A stretch of 64,000 nucleotides of DNA from Amoebidium appalachense (Eukaryota; Ichthyosporea): the NCBI GenBank assembly GCA_963693365.1, contig CAVNZM010000009.1:8308001-8372000 (forward strand). Direction: 5' to 3'. Every line of letters starts with the position of its first letter. The first letter of the stretch is position 1. A program made the position numbers and the translations under genes. The notes beneath the pieces were generated by a model. The model worked only from the letters and a program-made list of their open reading frames with translations, was not told where the DNA came from and did not search any database. Shown piece after piece: positions 35,770-46,386 of the stretch.

Positions 35770-36740
35770 TATTTGGAGGGCTTATGTTAATCTTGCACGT
35801 CTCTAATCTTGCGATACGTTCAGGCTCTGGACCACCACACGCCCAACGCACTGTACAAGAACCAGCGGGCCAGCAACTCAAACCTTAACCTGGGTGCATC
35901 GGGAAGCACCAGCCTGGGGGTTCCTTCTGGGGACATCCACCCGGCATCAAGCACAAACACACTGACAGGTGCAAGCAGTGGAAATCTGGCTACGGCTGCA
36001 AACCCCCCGCTGAGGAGGAGTTTGGGGATGTGCTTGTGTACCGCATTACGGGTCAGCTTACTTATGTGAATGGCTTGGCTCATGAGCACCGTCTCATACA
36101 GGTGGGTGGGGCTGTGTGTGTGTGTGTTGGGGGGCAGGGGGGGGGGGGGATTAGGCGTGGGTTGGGGTTTAGATGGGTGTGATTAGATGAGTGTGTGTGT
36201 GTATGTGTGTGTGAAAATGTATGATGCGATACAGAAGAAAGGATGATGAGAAGACCATTGTAAATAGCGTAATAACCAACGAGGAAGGAGACGGAGCAAG
36301 AAGGGGTTGGGGGGGTGGGGGGGGTGATGCCTTCTATAAACTTCGTTACTCATTATGTTGCAATTGTGGAAGGTGTGTGGGCGCGGGGCGGGGAGGGGGG
36401 GGGGGGGGGGGGGGGCAGCACATTCTTTTGTGGTTCCGGAGGGGGGGGGAGGGGGGGGGAGGAGCGCATTCTGTGTGGTTCCGGGGGGAGGGGGGGGGGG
36501 GGGGGGGGGTCCATAATTCTTGTGTGGTTACCATAAACGCAGTTCACTGACATATCTTTCGGAACTTTTGCAGGCAGCACAGGACGACCACATCATGTAC
36601 ATCATCATCTCCCTGCGCTATCTCTTCTATGCTGACCTCGACGGTTTGGACACTTTGGCTCAGATTGTCGAAAAGCTCGAGACCACAAATGTCAAGGTGT
36701 GTGTGTATTGGTGGTCGACAGGGTGTGTGGTGGTGGTGGT

Positions 36741-36795
<55 letters not shown>

Positions 36796-37543
36796 TGTGT
36801 GTGTGTCTGTGGGTGGGAGGGGGGGAGATGTAAGGGCAGAGTTGTTGCGAGTGGTCAGGGACGGTGGGGGGAGGGGGGGGGGGGAGGGGAGTGGGGGGGT
36901 TGGAGGAGGGGGAGTGGGTGATAGAAACTGTTGCCAGTTGAAAGTCAGATCCAATTATCGATGACCCATTTGGATACGGCCTGGGTCAGAGCATTTACAG
37001 ATGGACTTGAGGAGTAGTGAGTACGGTAGGATGATGGAGAAAGCCATTGCACAAGAAGGGGGGGGGGGGGGGGGGGGGGGTGTTCATATGGCATTCATTA
37101 GCCATGCACCAGCATTTTCTTACACATTTTGCATTTGTCCCGTTCAGGTGCTCGTCTCTGGTGTGCCGTCTGGGCTGATCAGCAACCAGCTGGGCCACTT
37201 TGACTGGTTCAAGCAGAAGAGGGCTACGGGCTCTGTGTTCCACAGCTACATCCAGGCCTTGGACCACCTTTACGGCATCGAGGAACGCAACAACCAAAGC
37301 GACATTGCCTTCAGAGAAACGGAAACGGAAACGGAAACCTTCACATCAACGGCTATCGACGTGCCCAACGTTCAGCCCTCGTACCTGGAGGCCCGCCCCC
37401 AACTCGCAGCGGAGAGAAAGAAGTCTATTGAACGTCTGCGTAGGTCTATTTCGAACACCCCGGGGGGATCTAACTTCAGAAATTCGGTAGAGGCTGCACA
37501 GGCGGAAGACACACGTGCACACGCTGCCGGGTATGGCTTGTGA
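32532..37543 (+). CDS. SulP/SLC26-type anion transporter with STAS domain, 8 exons, one-base frame break
   Basis: Membrane anion transporter (substrate unknown; sulfate, bicarbonate and oxalate are family substrates). Exons: 32532-32656, 32880-33242, 33431-33935, 34421-34606, 35119-35391, 35824-36101, 36574-36696, 37148-37543. All junctions are GT-AG with matching phases, giving about 749 residues. The acidic N-terminal tail contains SDDDELDREGEPLL. The transmembrane part (roughly residues 60-470) includes VNIPLSIALALASG, FGGTRFNIVGPTGALSAVL and the segment GGALGGIPATAALARTALN, typical of SulP. A ~65-residue Ser/Gly/Asn-rich linker precedes the STAS domain (about 550-660), which starts at FGDVLVYRITGQLTYVNG. 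In exon 6 the frame changes at a C6 run near 36001-36008; one extra C would join both halves, and exon 6 is 278 nt where 279 would keep phase. Likely a homopolymer error, possibly a true lesion. Confidence 0.9.
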
Positions 37544-38939
37544 GCGTGAGTGTAACGAGTGCGATTTCGTTTCTGTGTGTGTGATAGATAGGACGAGTGG
37601 TGGGTGTAGAATGACATTGAAGCCCCATTTGTGAATGTGTGCGAACTTTACGATGTTAGAGTAAGGCTCGTAGCAATGTTGTGTTGTATCGTATTTTCTT
37701 TTCTTTCCGTTCTGAGAATGAAATGTGCTTTTGCTGTTGCGCCTTAGACACGAGTTTTTTCTGCCACCTATGCTCGAACAATAACGTCTTCATAATCTCT
37801 AAACTGTACACAAGACTCTCAACCCCCAATAATAATTCTTTCTTAGTGCATAAGCGTGCAGGCAGACACTGGTGTCACCGTGTGCTAGTAAACATTGATG
37901 AATCACATAACAGCATTGCATGGTTCCTTAACCCAGTGTGTACGTAGCACGTCATGACCCAGTGGTGGGTCTTTTTGCGGGCGGACTGTGCCCCCCTCAG
38001 TCCCCCCCCCCCCCCCCCCCCCCCCCGTCAAAAGACAACACACAAACACACACACACATAATACATACACACACGCCATACGCACACACACACACACAGA
38101 CGAGTGCTATTATAAAACGACTAAAAAAATACAGAAAGTAGGAATATCGTAATCTCAAAAAATTCTGCATGAACCAGTAATGCGATCTGACTGATTAGTC
38201 AAATATGGAAATTTGGGTGGGAAGCTTTGGGAGGGAGAGAGGGGAGGGGGGGGGGGGGGGGGGGGGGGAGGGGGGCCTTATCCCTTCCCCCCTCCCCCCC
38301 TGCCTACAGCGCGCGCATGTACACCGCGTGACACACACACGCACATGCACACGCACGTGCACACACACACACACACACACACACGTACACACGCACGCGT
38401 CACATACACAGCCCCCTTCACACATACACACACGCCGCACACACCACTTTAATAATAGTCTAGTGCATGCACATACGCACACACACATGTACATACACAC
38501 ACACACACACCTCCCCTCGGAGGGGAGGGTAGGGGAGGGGGGTGCTACCAGGGGGGACGTCGATTTTTGCTATTCCATCCCCCTCCCCCGCCTCCCTCCC
38601 TCCCCCTTCACCCCCCCATTATAAGCTAGCACATAGGGCCTTTAGCTATTTAAAACTTTGTGTAGTGTATGTGCAGGCGTGATACATGTGTGCAGTACTG
38701 CAGGTCCGTGTGAACCTTTGGTGGGAGTGTTTAAAGGTGTGTTGGCTAGCTAAAAATACCGGAGCACCCTAGCTAGAGTAGTCTGTCGGTGCTGGGTGGA
38801 AGACGGTATTTCCCCCTGAGGGCCCAGAGGTCCCTCCGGGAACAAACGCAATAAAAAAAAAAAAAAAAGGTGAACTAATTATAAGCTTAAATTTGGTGCA
38901 CACGTGTGTGGAATTGTGTGCGTGCCCCCTTCCCCCTCC

Positions 38940-38984
<45 letters not shown>

Positions 38985-39026
38985 AAACAACCCCCCCACC
39001 CAGCCCCCTTGGCAATCCTGGACCAG

Positions 39027-39066
<40 letters not shown>

Positions 39067-39136
39067 CCCTTCCCCCGAGGCTCGGCCCTTACTCCTCCCC
39101 TCCGAATCCTCCCTCCCGGGGCCCTGCTAGCTAGCT

Positions 39137-39167
<31 letters not shown>

Positions 39168-39463
39168 AGGGGGTGAGACCACTAACGCCTCTCGCCGGCG
39201 CCCCCCGCCCCCTCCCCCCCTCCCCCCCCCCCCCCCCTCCCCTCGGGGGGCCCCCTCCCCCCGCCTCGAGGCCCCCCACCCCCCCCCCCTCCCCAATCAC
39301 CACCACCACTAGCAACACCACACACACACACACGTGTACACCACCACTTCCACCATGGCACCCCCACCACCACCATCATCCACGGGTCAGGCTTCCCCGG
39401 GCCTCGCCCCACCCACCCAATTCAGTAGTAGTGGTTCCAGTTCCGGACCCCCGGCCCCCGGTT

Positions 39464-39497
<34 letters not shown>

Positions 39498-39521
39498 CCC
39501 CTCCACCCCCCCCTTCCCCCC

Positions 39522-39553
<32 letters not shown>

Positions 39554-40400
39554 GCACACACCATGTTTCAAAATCAACCTTTCCTAACCGTTCAACTGAA
39601 CTCGGAGAGCTTTGAGAGGAGAAGGTTCAAGGCTGGGCAAAGCGCATGCGCAGACCGCGGCAGCAGGGCGGATGATCCACATTGATCGCTGATCATCGTG
39701 GTTCGATATGCCGCGAATCCAAAACCGAGACCGTCACATTGTAGCTAGCCACGTGTATAGCTATATGCAGTTCATATTTAAGGTATAGTACACTGCTCCA
39801 AAAATAATACAACAATAATGTACAGGCTATAATACAAACACAATAATTCATCTATTAGCATCAAGGATATGCAAACTTCCAAATTTGGAATCCAAATAGC
39901 GAAATATTGGAGCCAAAATGTGGAATGCATGTGTGACGGGGCAGTTCCGTTTTGATTGGCTTACGCAAGATTTCCCATTGGACCAGCAAGCCGGGCGCCG
40001 CCCGCATGGTATCGCGTGCGCAGAGCGCGGCAAATGCTTTTGTTCGTCATGTTAGATATGGCACCGTCGTTGCTGCAACATTACTCACTATAGAATCTAT
40101 GACAGTTGCCGAGGAGCATTATGAACATAGACATAATGCTTGTAAACTGTAATTAGTGTACATTCTTTTATGGTTTTGACTACTTTATGACCCGACAGCA
40201 CAAGAAAATGGAACCTAAGAGTACCAGAGCAATTATCTTGATGTTTCGCCCAAAGTGGCTCTTTTACCCACCTTTATCTGCTATTTGACGCAGATTGGCT
40301 GTTCGGCGAACTACAAAAGCACAAAGCACAAACAAACAACCCAATTGTGTTTAGCTGTTGTGTTTGAAGAAGTTTATCCAAACAAGCCTATAGTTCAAAC
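37544..40400. other. Intergenic spacer with C/G tracts
   Basis: No gene seen. Contains poly(C) at 38000-38026, 38940-38982, 39028-39063 and 39464-39494, poly(G) at 38248-38268 and 39140-39167, and CA-rich sequence at 38330-38510. Long Pro- or Gly-rich open frames are translated homopolymers. An A16 run after GCAATA at about 38851-38868 could be the tail of an old retroposed sequence. The last 450 bases are AT-richer and include CCAAT motifs ahead of the protease gene. Confidence 0.65.
40290..40297 (+). promoter_or_regulatory. Inverted CCAAT box upstream of the protease
   Basis: GATTGGCT, about 105 bp before the start codon, with a second copy in TTGATTGGCTTACG near 39953. Position and motif match proximal CCAAT boxes; function is inferred. 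Confidence 0.4.
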
Positions 40401-41309
40401 ATGGCTATAGGAAAACTAATAGGTGCCGCCCTTGTGGCCGCTGCCACCGCCACGCCCATCACTCTTGTTCAGCCTGAAAGCGTCCTGAGGAGAGATGAGC
40501 CTGAGCGCTTGGTAACCATCGAGCGCATCAACAGCATCAAAGCAGCACAAAACTCCTGGCGGGCTATTGACCTCCATGACTACACACGCCCTTTCTACAA
40601 CTGGACTCTACCACAGGTGCAGCGCTTGCTGAATCCCGAGAGGATTCCTAGCGGTGCTAACGGAGATGAGCCCGATGCTTGGTCTAACCAGAGGTAAGAT
40701 CCAACTACCCTTGTTGTAGATCTAGGAGCTCCGGATGCGGGGTCATATGCATGTTAGAAGGTCCTCGTTTTTTCTGACAAAACGCATATGCGCATGCAGC
40801 TGCTTCCTTTCCGAAGCTTTTTCCATGTACGCTCGATAGAAGCAAGAGCCTGCACAACGATGTTTTCTTTTTTGGCCTATTGCTAGTGATGAGCCACAAG
40901 GAGCGTCTGTACATGCACACTCTAGATCTCGCCGCACTTTTGCAGCGCCGGCCATCCATTTCCCCGACGAATTTCACAACCCCTTTTTAAGCCCACACGG
41001 ATGTGCCAGCTACTTCATTCACTAAATTTATCTTCTTTTTAACAGGCACATTCTCCCCATAAAAGACTACAGCCACGTAAATGCCTCGTCCCTCCCCGAT
41101 CGTTTCGATTCCCGTGAGAAATGGTTCGACTGCCAGACCATCCCTCTGGTGCGGGACCAGGGTGACTGCGGAAGTTGCTGGGCTTTTGGCTCCACCACAC
41201 CCATGAGCGACCGTCTGTGCATCCACAGCAATGGCACTATTCAGGTAGGTGCTTTGATCACCTTGAGATTTTCTTCTTTTCTTTTCCTTTCCCTTCTTTA
41301 CCCGCGCCT

Positions 41310-41341
<32 letters not shown>

Positions 41342-42559
41342 CCGTCCCCCCACCAACCGCCCACCCCCAACCCCCCCCCCCCCCCCCCTCCCCCCCCCTC
41401 CCCTCCGCCTCGTGGTTGCAAGGTTGCACCGGCTTCTATCTTACTCTCGTGACGTGAGCTGGAGGAGTAAGAACTCTGAAAAAGAATGAAAAGTGTATGT
41501 TTCACTATTGCAGAAGTTAAGGGATTGATAGGTAGCGGAAACGCTTGTGATGTGCTTGTTTGTGGTCCGTGCGCTATGTGTGTCATTCCGAAAGGGAGGG
41601 GGGGGGGGGGGGGGGGGGGGAGATAAGACTATGTAATGTGGGTCACGGCATTTCAGTATGTGTGCCTTATTTAAAGGAGGTTTAAAAATGATACCCCCGG
41701 TCGCCATCCCTTTTAATAATCAGGTACCGTACTATAAGTTGGGCGTGTAGGACATTTACTTGGAGCTAACCAAGGTGTTGTTATCTTTTTTTGAAACCGT
41801 AGAACTAGTGACGAAACGCCATCGCCTTTCAGACACTAAGTGCGACTCCCCACTTCCCCGTCCTCCCCCCTTCCCCCCCCCTCCTCCCCCCCCCCCCCCC
41901 CCCCTCATCCCCTCCCTTCTTCCCCAGGATCTTGTCTCTGCACGTGACCTCATGTCGTGCTGCAGCTACTGTCTGGGCAACGTCACTGCTGGGGGCTGTG
42001 AGGGAGGTTTCTCACAGGATGCATACTACTTCTGGATGACAGAGGGCATTGTTTCAGGTATGTGTGCCTCCCCCTCCCCCCCCCCCCCCCCCCCCCCCCC
42101 GCCGCCGCCCCCAAAATACATGTAGTTTTCGAAATGATAACAAGTTTTGGGGACGTTCTGGGTCACAGTGGGGTGGGATGGGGTGCGGTTTAGATGGGAT
42201 GACTTTATGGTGGAAATGGTGAGGGAGGATGAATGGATGAAGGCAACCTGTTGATTGTTTTACTGATAGGCTGAGCTGGCAGCTGGAAAGGGAGAGGCAG
42301 GTGATCTCATGATCAGGAGGGTAGTATGTTGGCAGAGAGACGATGAGCAAGCAAGGGGGGATAATCAGTAGTAGCAAGCACAAATTCCCCCCCCTTCCCC
42401 CCCCCCTCCCCCCCCCCCAAAAAAAAAATAAAAAAATAAATGCTCCCCCTTCCCAACACCTCCCCTCCCTCATTTCGTCCAAGCTTTCTTCCTTACCCCC
42501 CCCCCCCCCCCCCCCTTTCCCTGCCCCTCCCCCCCTCCGCCTCCCCCCTTCCCCCCCCC

Positions 42560-42595
<36 letters not shown>

Positions 42596-43423
42596 TCCCC
42601 GCCTCGCAGTATCACCCACCCCTGGCCATGCCACTTATTGCTTGAGCAGTGCATTGATTTCTGATTGAAAGCTCTGAACACAAACCCCCCCCCCCCCCCC
42701 CCCCCCACTTCCCCTGCCCCCCCCCCTCCTCCCCCCGGCCCCCCTCCCCCCCCACCCCACCCCAACCGGGGGGCTCGCCTAGCTTCGGCCACCACTCAAC
42801 CCAAAGGCTTCCAGTCCCTTCTACCCTTCATCAGATTCTCCAAACCATACATCTAGTCTGCAAGCGCTAACAAGAAACACGATTCCGACTTTCACACCCA
42901 CCATGCTATCATGATTGGTAATAACCTTATCTATCTCTTCTTTTTTACAGGTGACAACTACGGCTCTGAACTTGGCTGCCAGCCCTATCCCATCCCCATC
43001 AACCTTCATCACCGCGCCTTCCACGTCGCCTCTCCCATCTGCATGCGTGAATGCACCAACGACCACATCCGTCCTTACAAACAGGACAAATTCCGTGCTA
43101 AGGAGGTCTACCGTCTTCCCGCCAAAAACGAGGCTGCCGCTCAATGGGAGATTATGACTAGTGGTCCCATTACCGCTGGATATGCTGTGTATGATGATTT
43201 CCCACTGTATAAGGATGGTGTTTATGTGCAGACTTCGCAGAAGAAGGTTGGCGGGCACGATGTTACTATTTTGGGATGGGGAGAGGAGAATGGTCTCAAG
43301 TATTGGCTCGTTAAAAACAGCTGGAACCGCCTGTGGGGTCACCATGGCTTCTTTAAGATCCGCAGGGGTACGAATGAGTGCGGGATTGAAGATGAGATGG
43401 TGGCGGGTATCCCTGATGTTTGA
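40401..43423 (+). CDS. Cathepsin B-like cysteine protease (papain family C1A), 4 exons
   Basis: Lysosomal or secreted papain-fold endopeptidase/peptidyl-dipeptidase. Exons 40401-40693, 41046-41244, 41928-42057 and 42951-43423, joined in phases 2, 0 and 1, give 364 residues. A short hydrophobic, Ala-rich N-terminus (KLIGAALVAAATATP) fits a signal peptide. A propeptide follows (INSIKAAQNSWRA). The catalytic triad is visible: Cys142 in QGDCGSCWAFG, His310 in GGHDVTILGW, Asn330 in WLVKNSWN. MSCCSYC and GGCEGG match cathepsin B disulfide sites. NLHH in the CQPYPIPINLHH segment fits the His pair of the occluding loop that gives cathepsin B its exopeptidase activity. The C-terminus WGHHGFFKIRRGTNECGIE is typical. 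Introns 2 and 3 carry long C tracts; in intron 3 the tract starts within ~12 nt of the donor. No defect seen. Confidence 0.95.
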
Positions 43424-44362
43424 TGTTTAAAGGTGAGCAAGGAGTAGTTACAGGTTGTGATATTCCTACCTAATTTCATAAAATCTATAAAATATGGGCC
43501 CATGTGGCCATGTGTAAATATTCATGCATGCTAGCAAACGGTTTTGAGAAAATACCCAAAAGTGACAAAAAGTTGAAAGGAAATTATGAAAATGCTGAAC
43601 AGTTAACGTTCTAGGGCTGTCATGCTAGTAACCATGTCACGACAGAGTCTGCCAAATAGTATGTGGTTTTTCTTCTGAAACCCTAGAATTCGGTTGACTA
43701 GCTGAAGACAGTTCAAACTGCTGTAGCTTTTGCACTTCCAGCAAGTACCCTCCCGGCGTTGTATTTCTATGTATCAGGCGCATGCGCACACGGTGCTATA
43801 TCGATATTCTGCACAAGTCTGTTGGACTGCCCTAGGTATAGGGTGCGGGAGCGGGGACCGGGCAAAATGTCAAAAGTATCATAATGCTAATGTAGCGGGA
43901 TAGCTTTGATGGCGAATGAGATAGAAAACAATACAAACTTTAAACCTTTATTCATCAGTGATTGCAATTGGATTGTTTCGGATTGTATCATTGCAGTATA
44001 TCATGTACACTTAGCAGGTCACCGTGCAGCTGCATACACTCCTTGTATCACCAGTGTCATCATACTTTCAATTTATTTCTGAGTCGACGGTTATGTATTT
44101 TTCCGTGTACATCATGAAAATGAGTTTGCAACGAAGTTGGGCGTGCACTATGTACCAACTCTTGCATACAGTGTATGAAACACTAGTGGTTAAGTGGGTG
44201 CTCTCATAGACTAAGTCGACGGAATCACCGTGCATTGGATATCATGGGGGCTATAGGGTACCGGCTCACCCACCACGTGCTCACATCGACTATACTGCAG
44301 CTGCCCTATAGCGTCCCAAATAACCTAGCGGACTAGTGACTGCTTTTCGGTGATTTGCAGTT
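43424..44362. other. Spacer after the protease gene
   Basis: Unique sequence without homopolymer tracts and without a recognisable gene. Presumably contains the protease 3' UTR in its first few hundred bases. Confidence 0.6.
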
Positions 44363-44554
44363 TTGGTTACGAACACGATGTACGAACCGGAGGTTATTGG
44401 CGGTTTTATTCTCTTTTCTTCCTCTCTTCCTCAATATATCCGTTTTAAAATGACTATCCTAGATCACCTTATTAATGCTGCACAGTATGATATTGTGATC
44501 CGGTGCCTTAACTTTCTTTCGGAGCTACCGATGCTAGCCTCTGCTTACCCATAA
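44363..44554 (+). pseudogene. 3' remnant of a LINE-type ORF
   Basis: A 63-codon open stretch whose C-terminal half (ILDHLINAAQYDIVIRCLNF) matches the last residues of the LINE ORF ending at 56555 (ILDFILNTRNYDLFIRCIDW) in spacing and pattern. No other part of a LINE is recognisable upstream. Best read as a 5'-truncated or decayed copy of the same family, though the match is short. Confidence 0.5.
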
Positions 44555-45207
44555 TATGTAATAGGGGTGTCATATACTACGATGGCGCTCATTGTTGCCT
44601 TAGCCTAGCATGTACATATGTCACTGGCTGCATTTGATTGGCTGCGCTGGAAAACGCAGTAGGCCGTCGAATGTGGCTGGGCCTCCGGCAGTGTCCACGT
44701 AATAAAAAGTGTGTAAACCCCTCTCGTGGAAGGTACATATTAATCTGGCGATAATGATATATTTGGTAAATACTCATTTTATCCACCAATCGGAAGAAGA
44801 TGGTGTGATGATCAGCATCACACATCTCTTCCTGTAGAAGCGACTATAAAGTCGTGTTTTTCGCTTCTCTCAAACAGTCTTTCCCTCGCCGCGCGCGTTA
44901 GTGAGGCCGGTCTAGTGACCAAGACCAAAGCTTTTGAGCGCAGTGAGCGCTATAGTCAGTCGTGTAGGTCCCTAGACTTAAGCTATAATAATAGGCCCAG
45001 GAACCGCAGATCATTGAGACCGGATGCACTCATGAGTTTTTGCAAAACCCAAGTGGGGTTGTGTTTTCAAATTGGGGTTGTTTGTGTAGCTATAAGCACC
45101 TAGGCACGTCTGGCAACGTTAGCCCGTGTGGGCTGCTCGCGTGAGCATGTACAGCAGCAACGTGTGCTGCTCTCTAGTCCTAGTGTGGGCCCCGGCAGCA
45201 GTGGTCT
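44555..45207. other. Sequence upstream of the DIRS-like reverse transcriptase
   Basis: No certain gene. Contains a TATA-like palindrome CGACTATAAAGTCG at about 44841 and a 62-codon Arg/Ser-rich open frame (44915-45103) of unknown nature. It may be the left part of the retroelement that follows. No terminal repeat could be identified. Confidence 0.45.
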
Positions 45208-45893
45208 GTGCGGGGCCGGCCGGTTATGTGTGCTCCCAGTAAGCCAGTGGGCGGGGTAGCACCTGCACCGCTCTATCAACGGGTGCGTGCGTGCCACGAC
45301 GAGTGGGCGCGCGGTGGAGCAGCCAAGGACGTGCTCTTCTGGATTAAGTATGGCATCACACCCGAATGGTGCGCTCAGCCTGGGCCGCCACCTCCCCACG
45401 ACATGCCATGGGAGGTACCTAGACTTGGCCATGGGCGAAGTTTCGGCGGAGGAGGCGTTGGTGGAAGTTGCGCGTTTAGTGGGTAAGGGCGCACTTGAAC
45501 CCATCGATGAGTCCAGGAAGCATTGCGTGTCAACCACGTTTGGGGTGCGGAAACCAAACGGTAAAGTGCGGCTTATAATCGACATGCGCCCAGTGAATGA
45601 GTATGCCGTACAGCGGGGCCTCAAGTACGAGACGCTCAGTGACCTGCAGGTCATTGCTCAGCCAGGACCACGGCTTCAGTTTCGACCTGGAGTCGGCTAC
45701 TTTGCGCTGGCAATTGCGCCACGGTGGCGTATATATTTTCAGATTCGGGTTGGCGGCCAGCTGTATCAGTACACTGTGCTGCCTTTCGGCTATTTCCTCA
45801 GCCCATACTACTTCACGCCGCTCATGAAGGAGTTCGGTCGGCGTCTTCACCGGCGCGGTGTGCGCACGTTAGCGTTCTTGGACGACCGGTTGG

Positions 45894-46374
45894 TGTAAAC
45901 AGTTGGACTAGTTAGGATAAGGCAGAGTACAACTGAATCAAAATAAAGACAGAGAACGGGTAGAAAGGCACACGCGGCCAGGTTGCTTTTACTATGGGCC
46001 GACTCAGTCTGTCTCAAGACTTCACTGATATGATCCCCGTACTGGGACGGCTTTCTTATATAGCCCCCAGGTTTCGGATCAAGGCCCAGGATTGGTTCAT
46101 CCGCGGCCAGCGCGGGTGGCAACATGCCATTCGTGATTCTGGTGCGGTCCGAGCCAGTCAGACCTTTGTCCTATTTATGCAAACCTCTTATTGGTTCACT
46201 TCGTTTATGTGGTATGCAGCGGAAGAACCATATATGGTTCAATTCTTAGGTCAGAGTGAGTCCTATTGGTGCGGACATAATATTTATGTGATATTCATGA
46301 CAAAGCACGAATCGTGTGCTAGTAGATCACATTCTTTAGTAAACATGTACAGTTCATGTGTACAGTTGTTTACA
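45894..46374 (-). repeat. Left LTR (3' LTR in element orientation)
   Basis: 481 bp. A TATA-like CTATATAAG is read on the minus strand at 46055-46063. The ~130-codon open frames present identically in both LTRs are judged incidental. Confidence 0.9.
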
Positions 46375-46386
46375 CTCCCCCCCTTG
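46375..46386 (-). promoter_or_regulatory. Polypurine tract of the nested LTR element
   Basis: On the minus strand CAAGGGGGGGAG ends exactly at the LTR boundary, the expected primer site for plus-strand DNA synthesis. Confidence 0.75.

Noticed and set aside
38769-39312. Gly-rich and Pro-rich open frames on both strands
   Set aside because: Homopolymer translation; no conserved residues.
39640-39720. Possible tRNA gene around GTGGTTCGATATGCC
   Set aside because: T-loop-like string only; no acceptor, D or anticodon stems could be paired.
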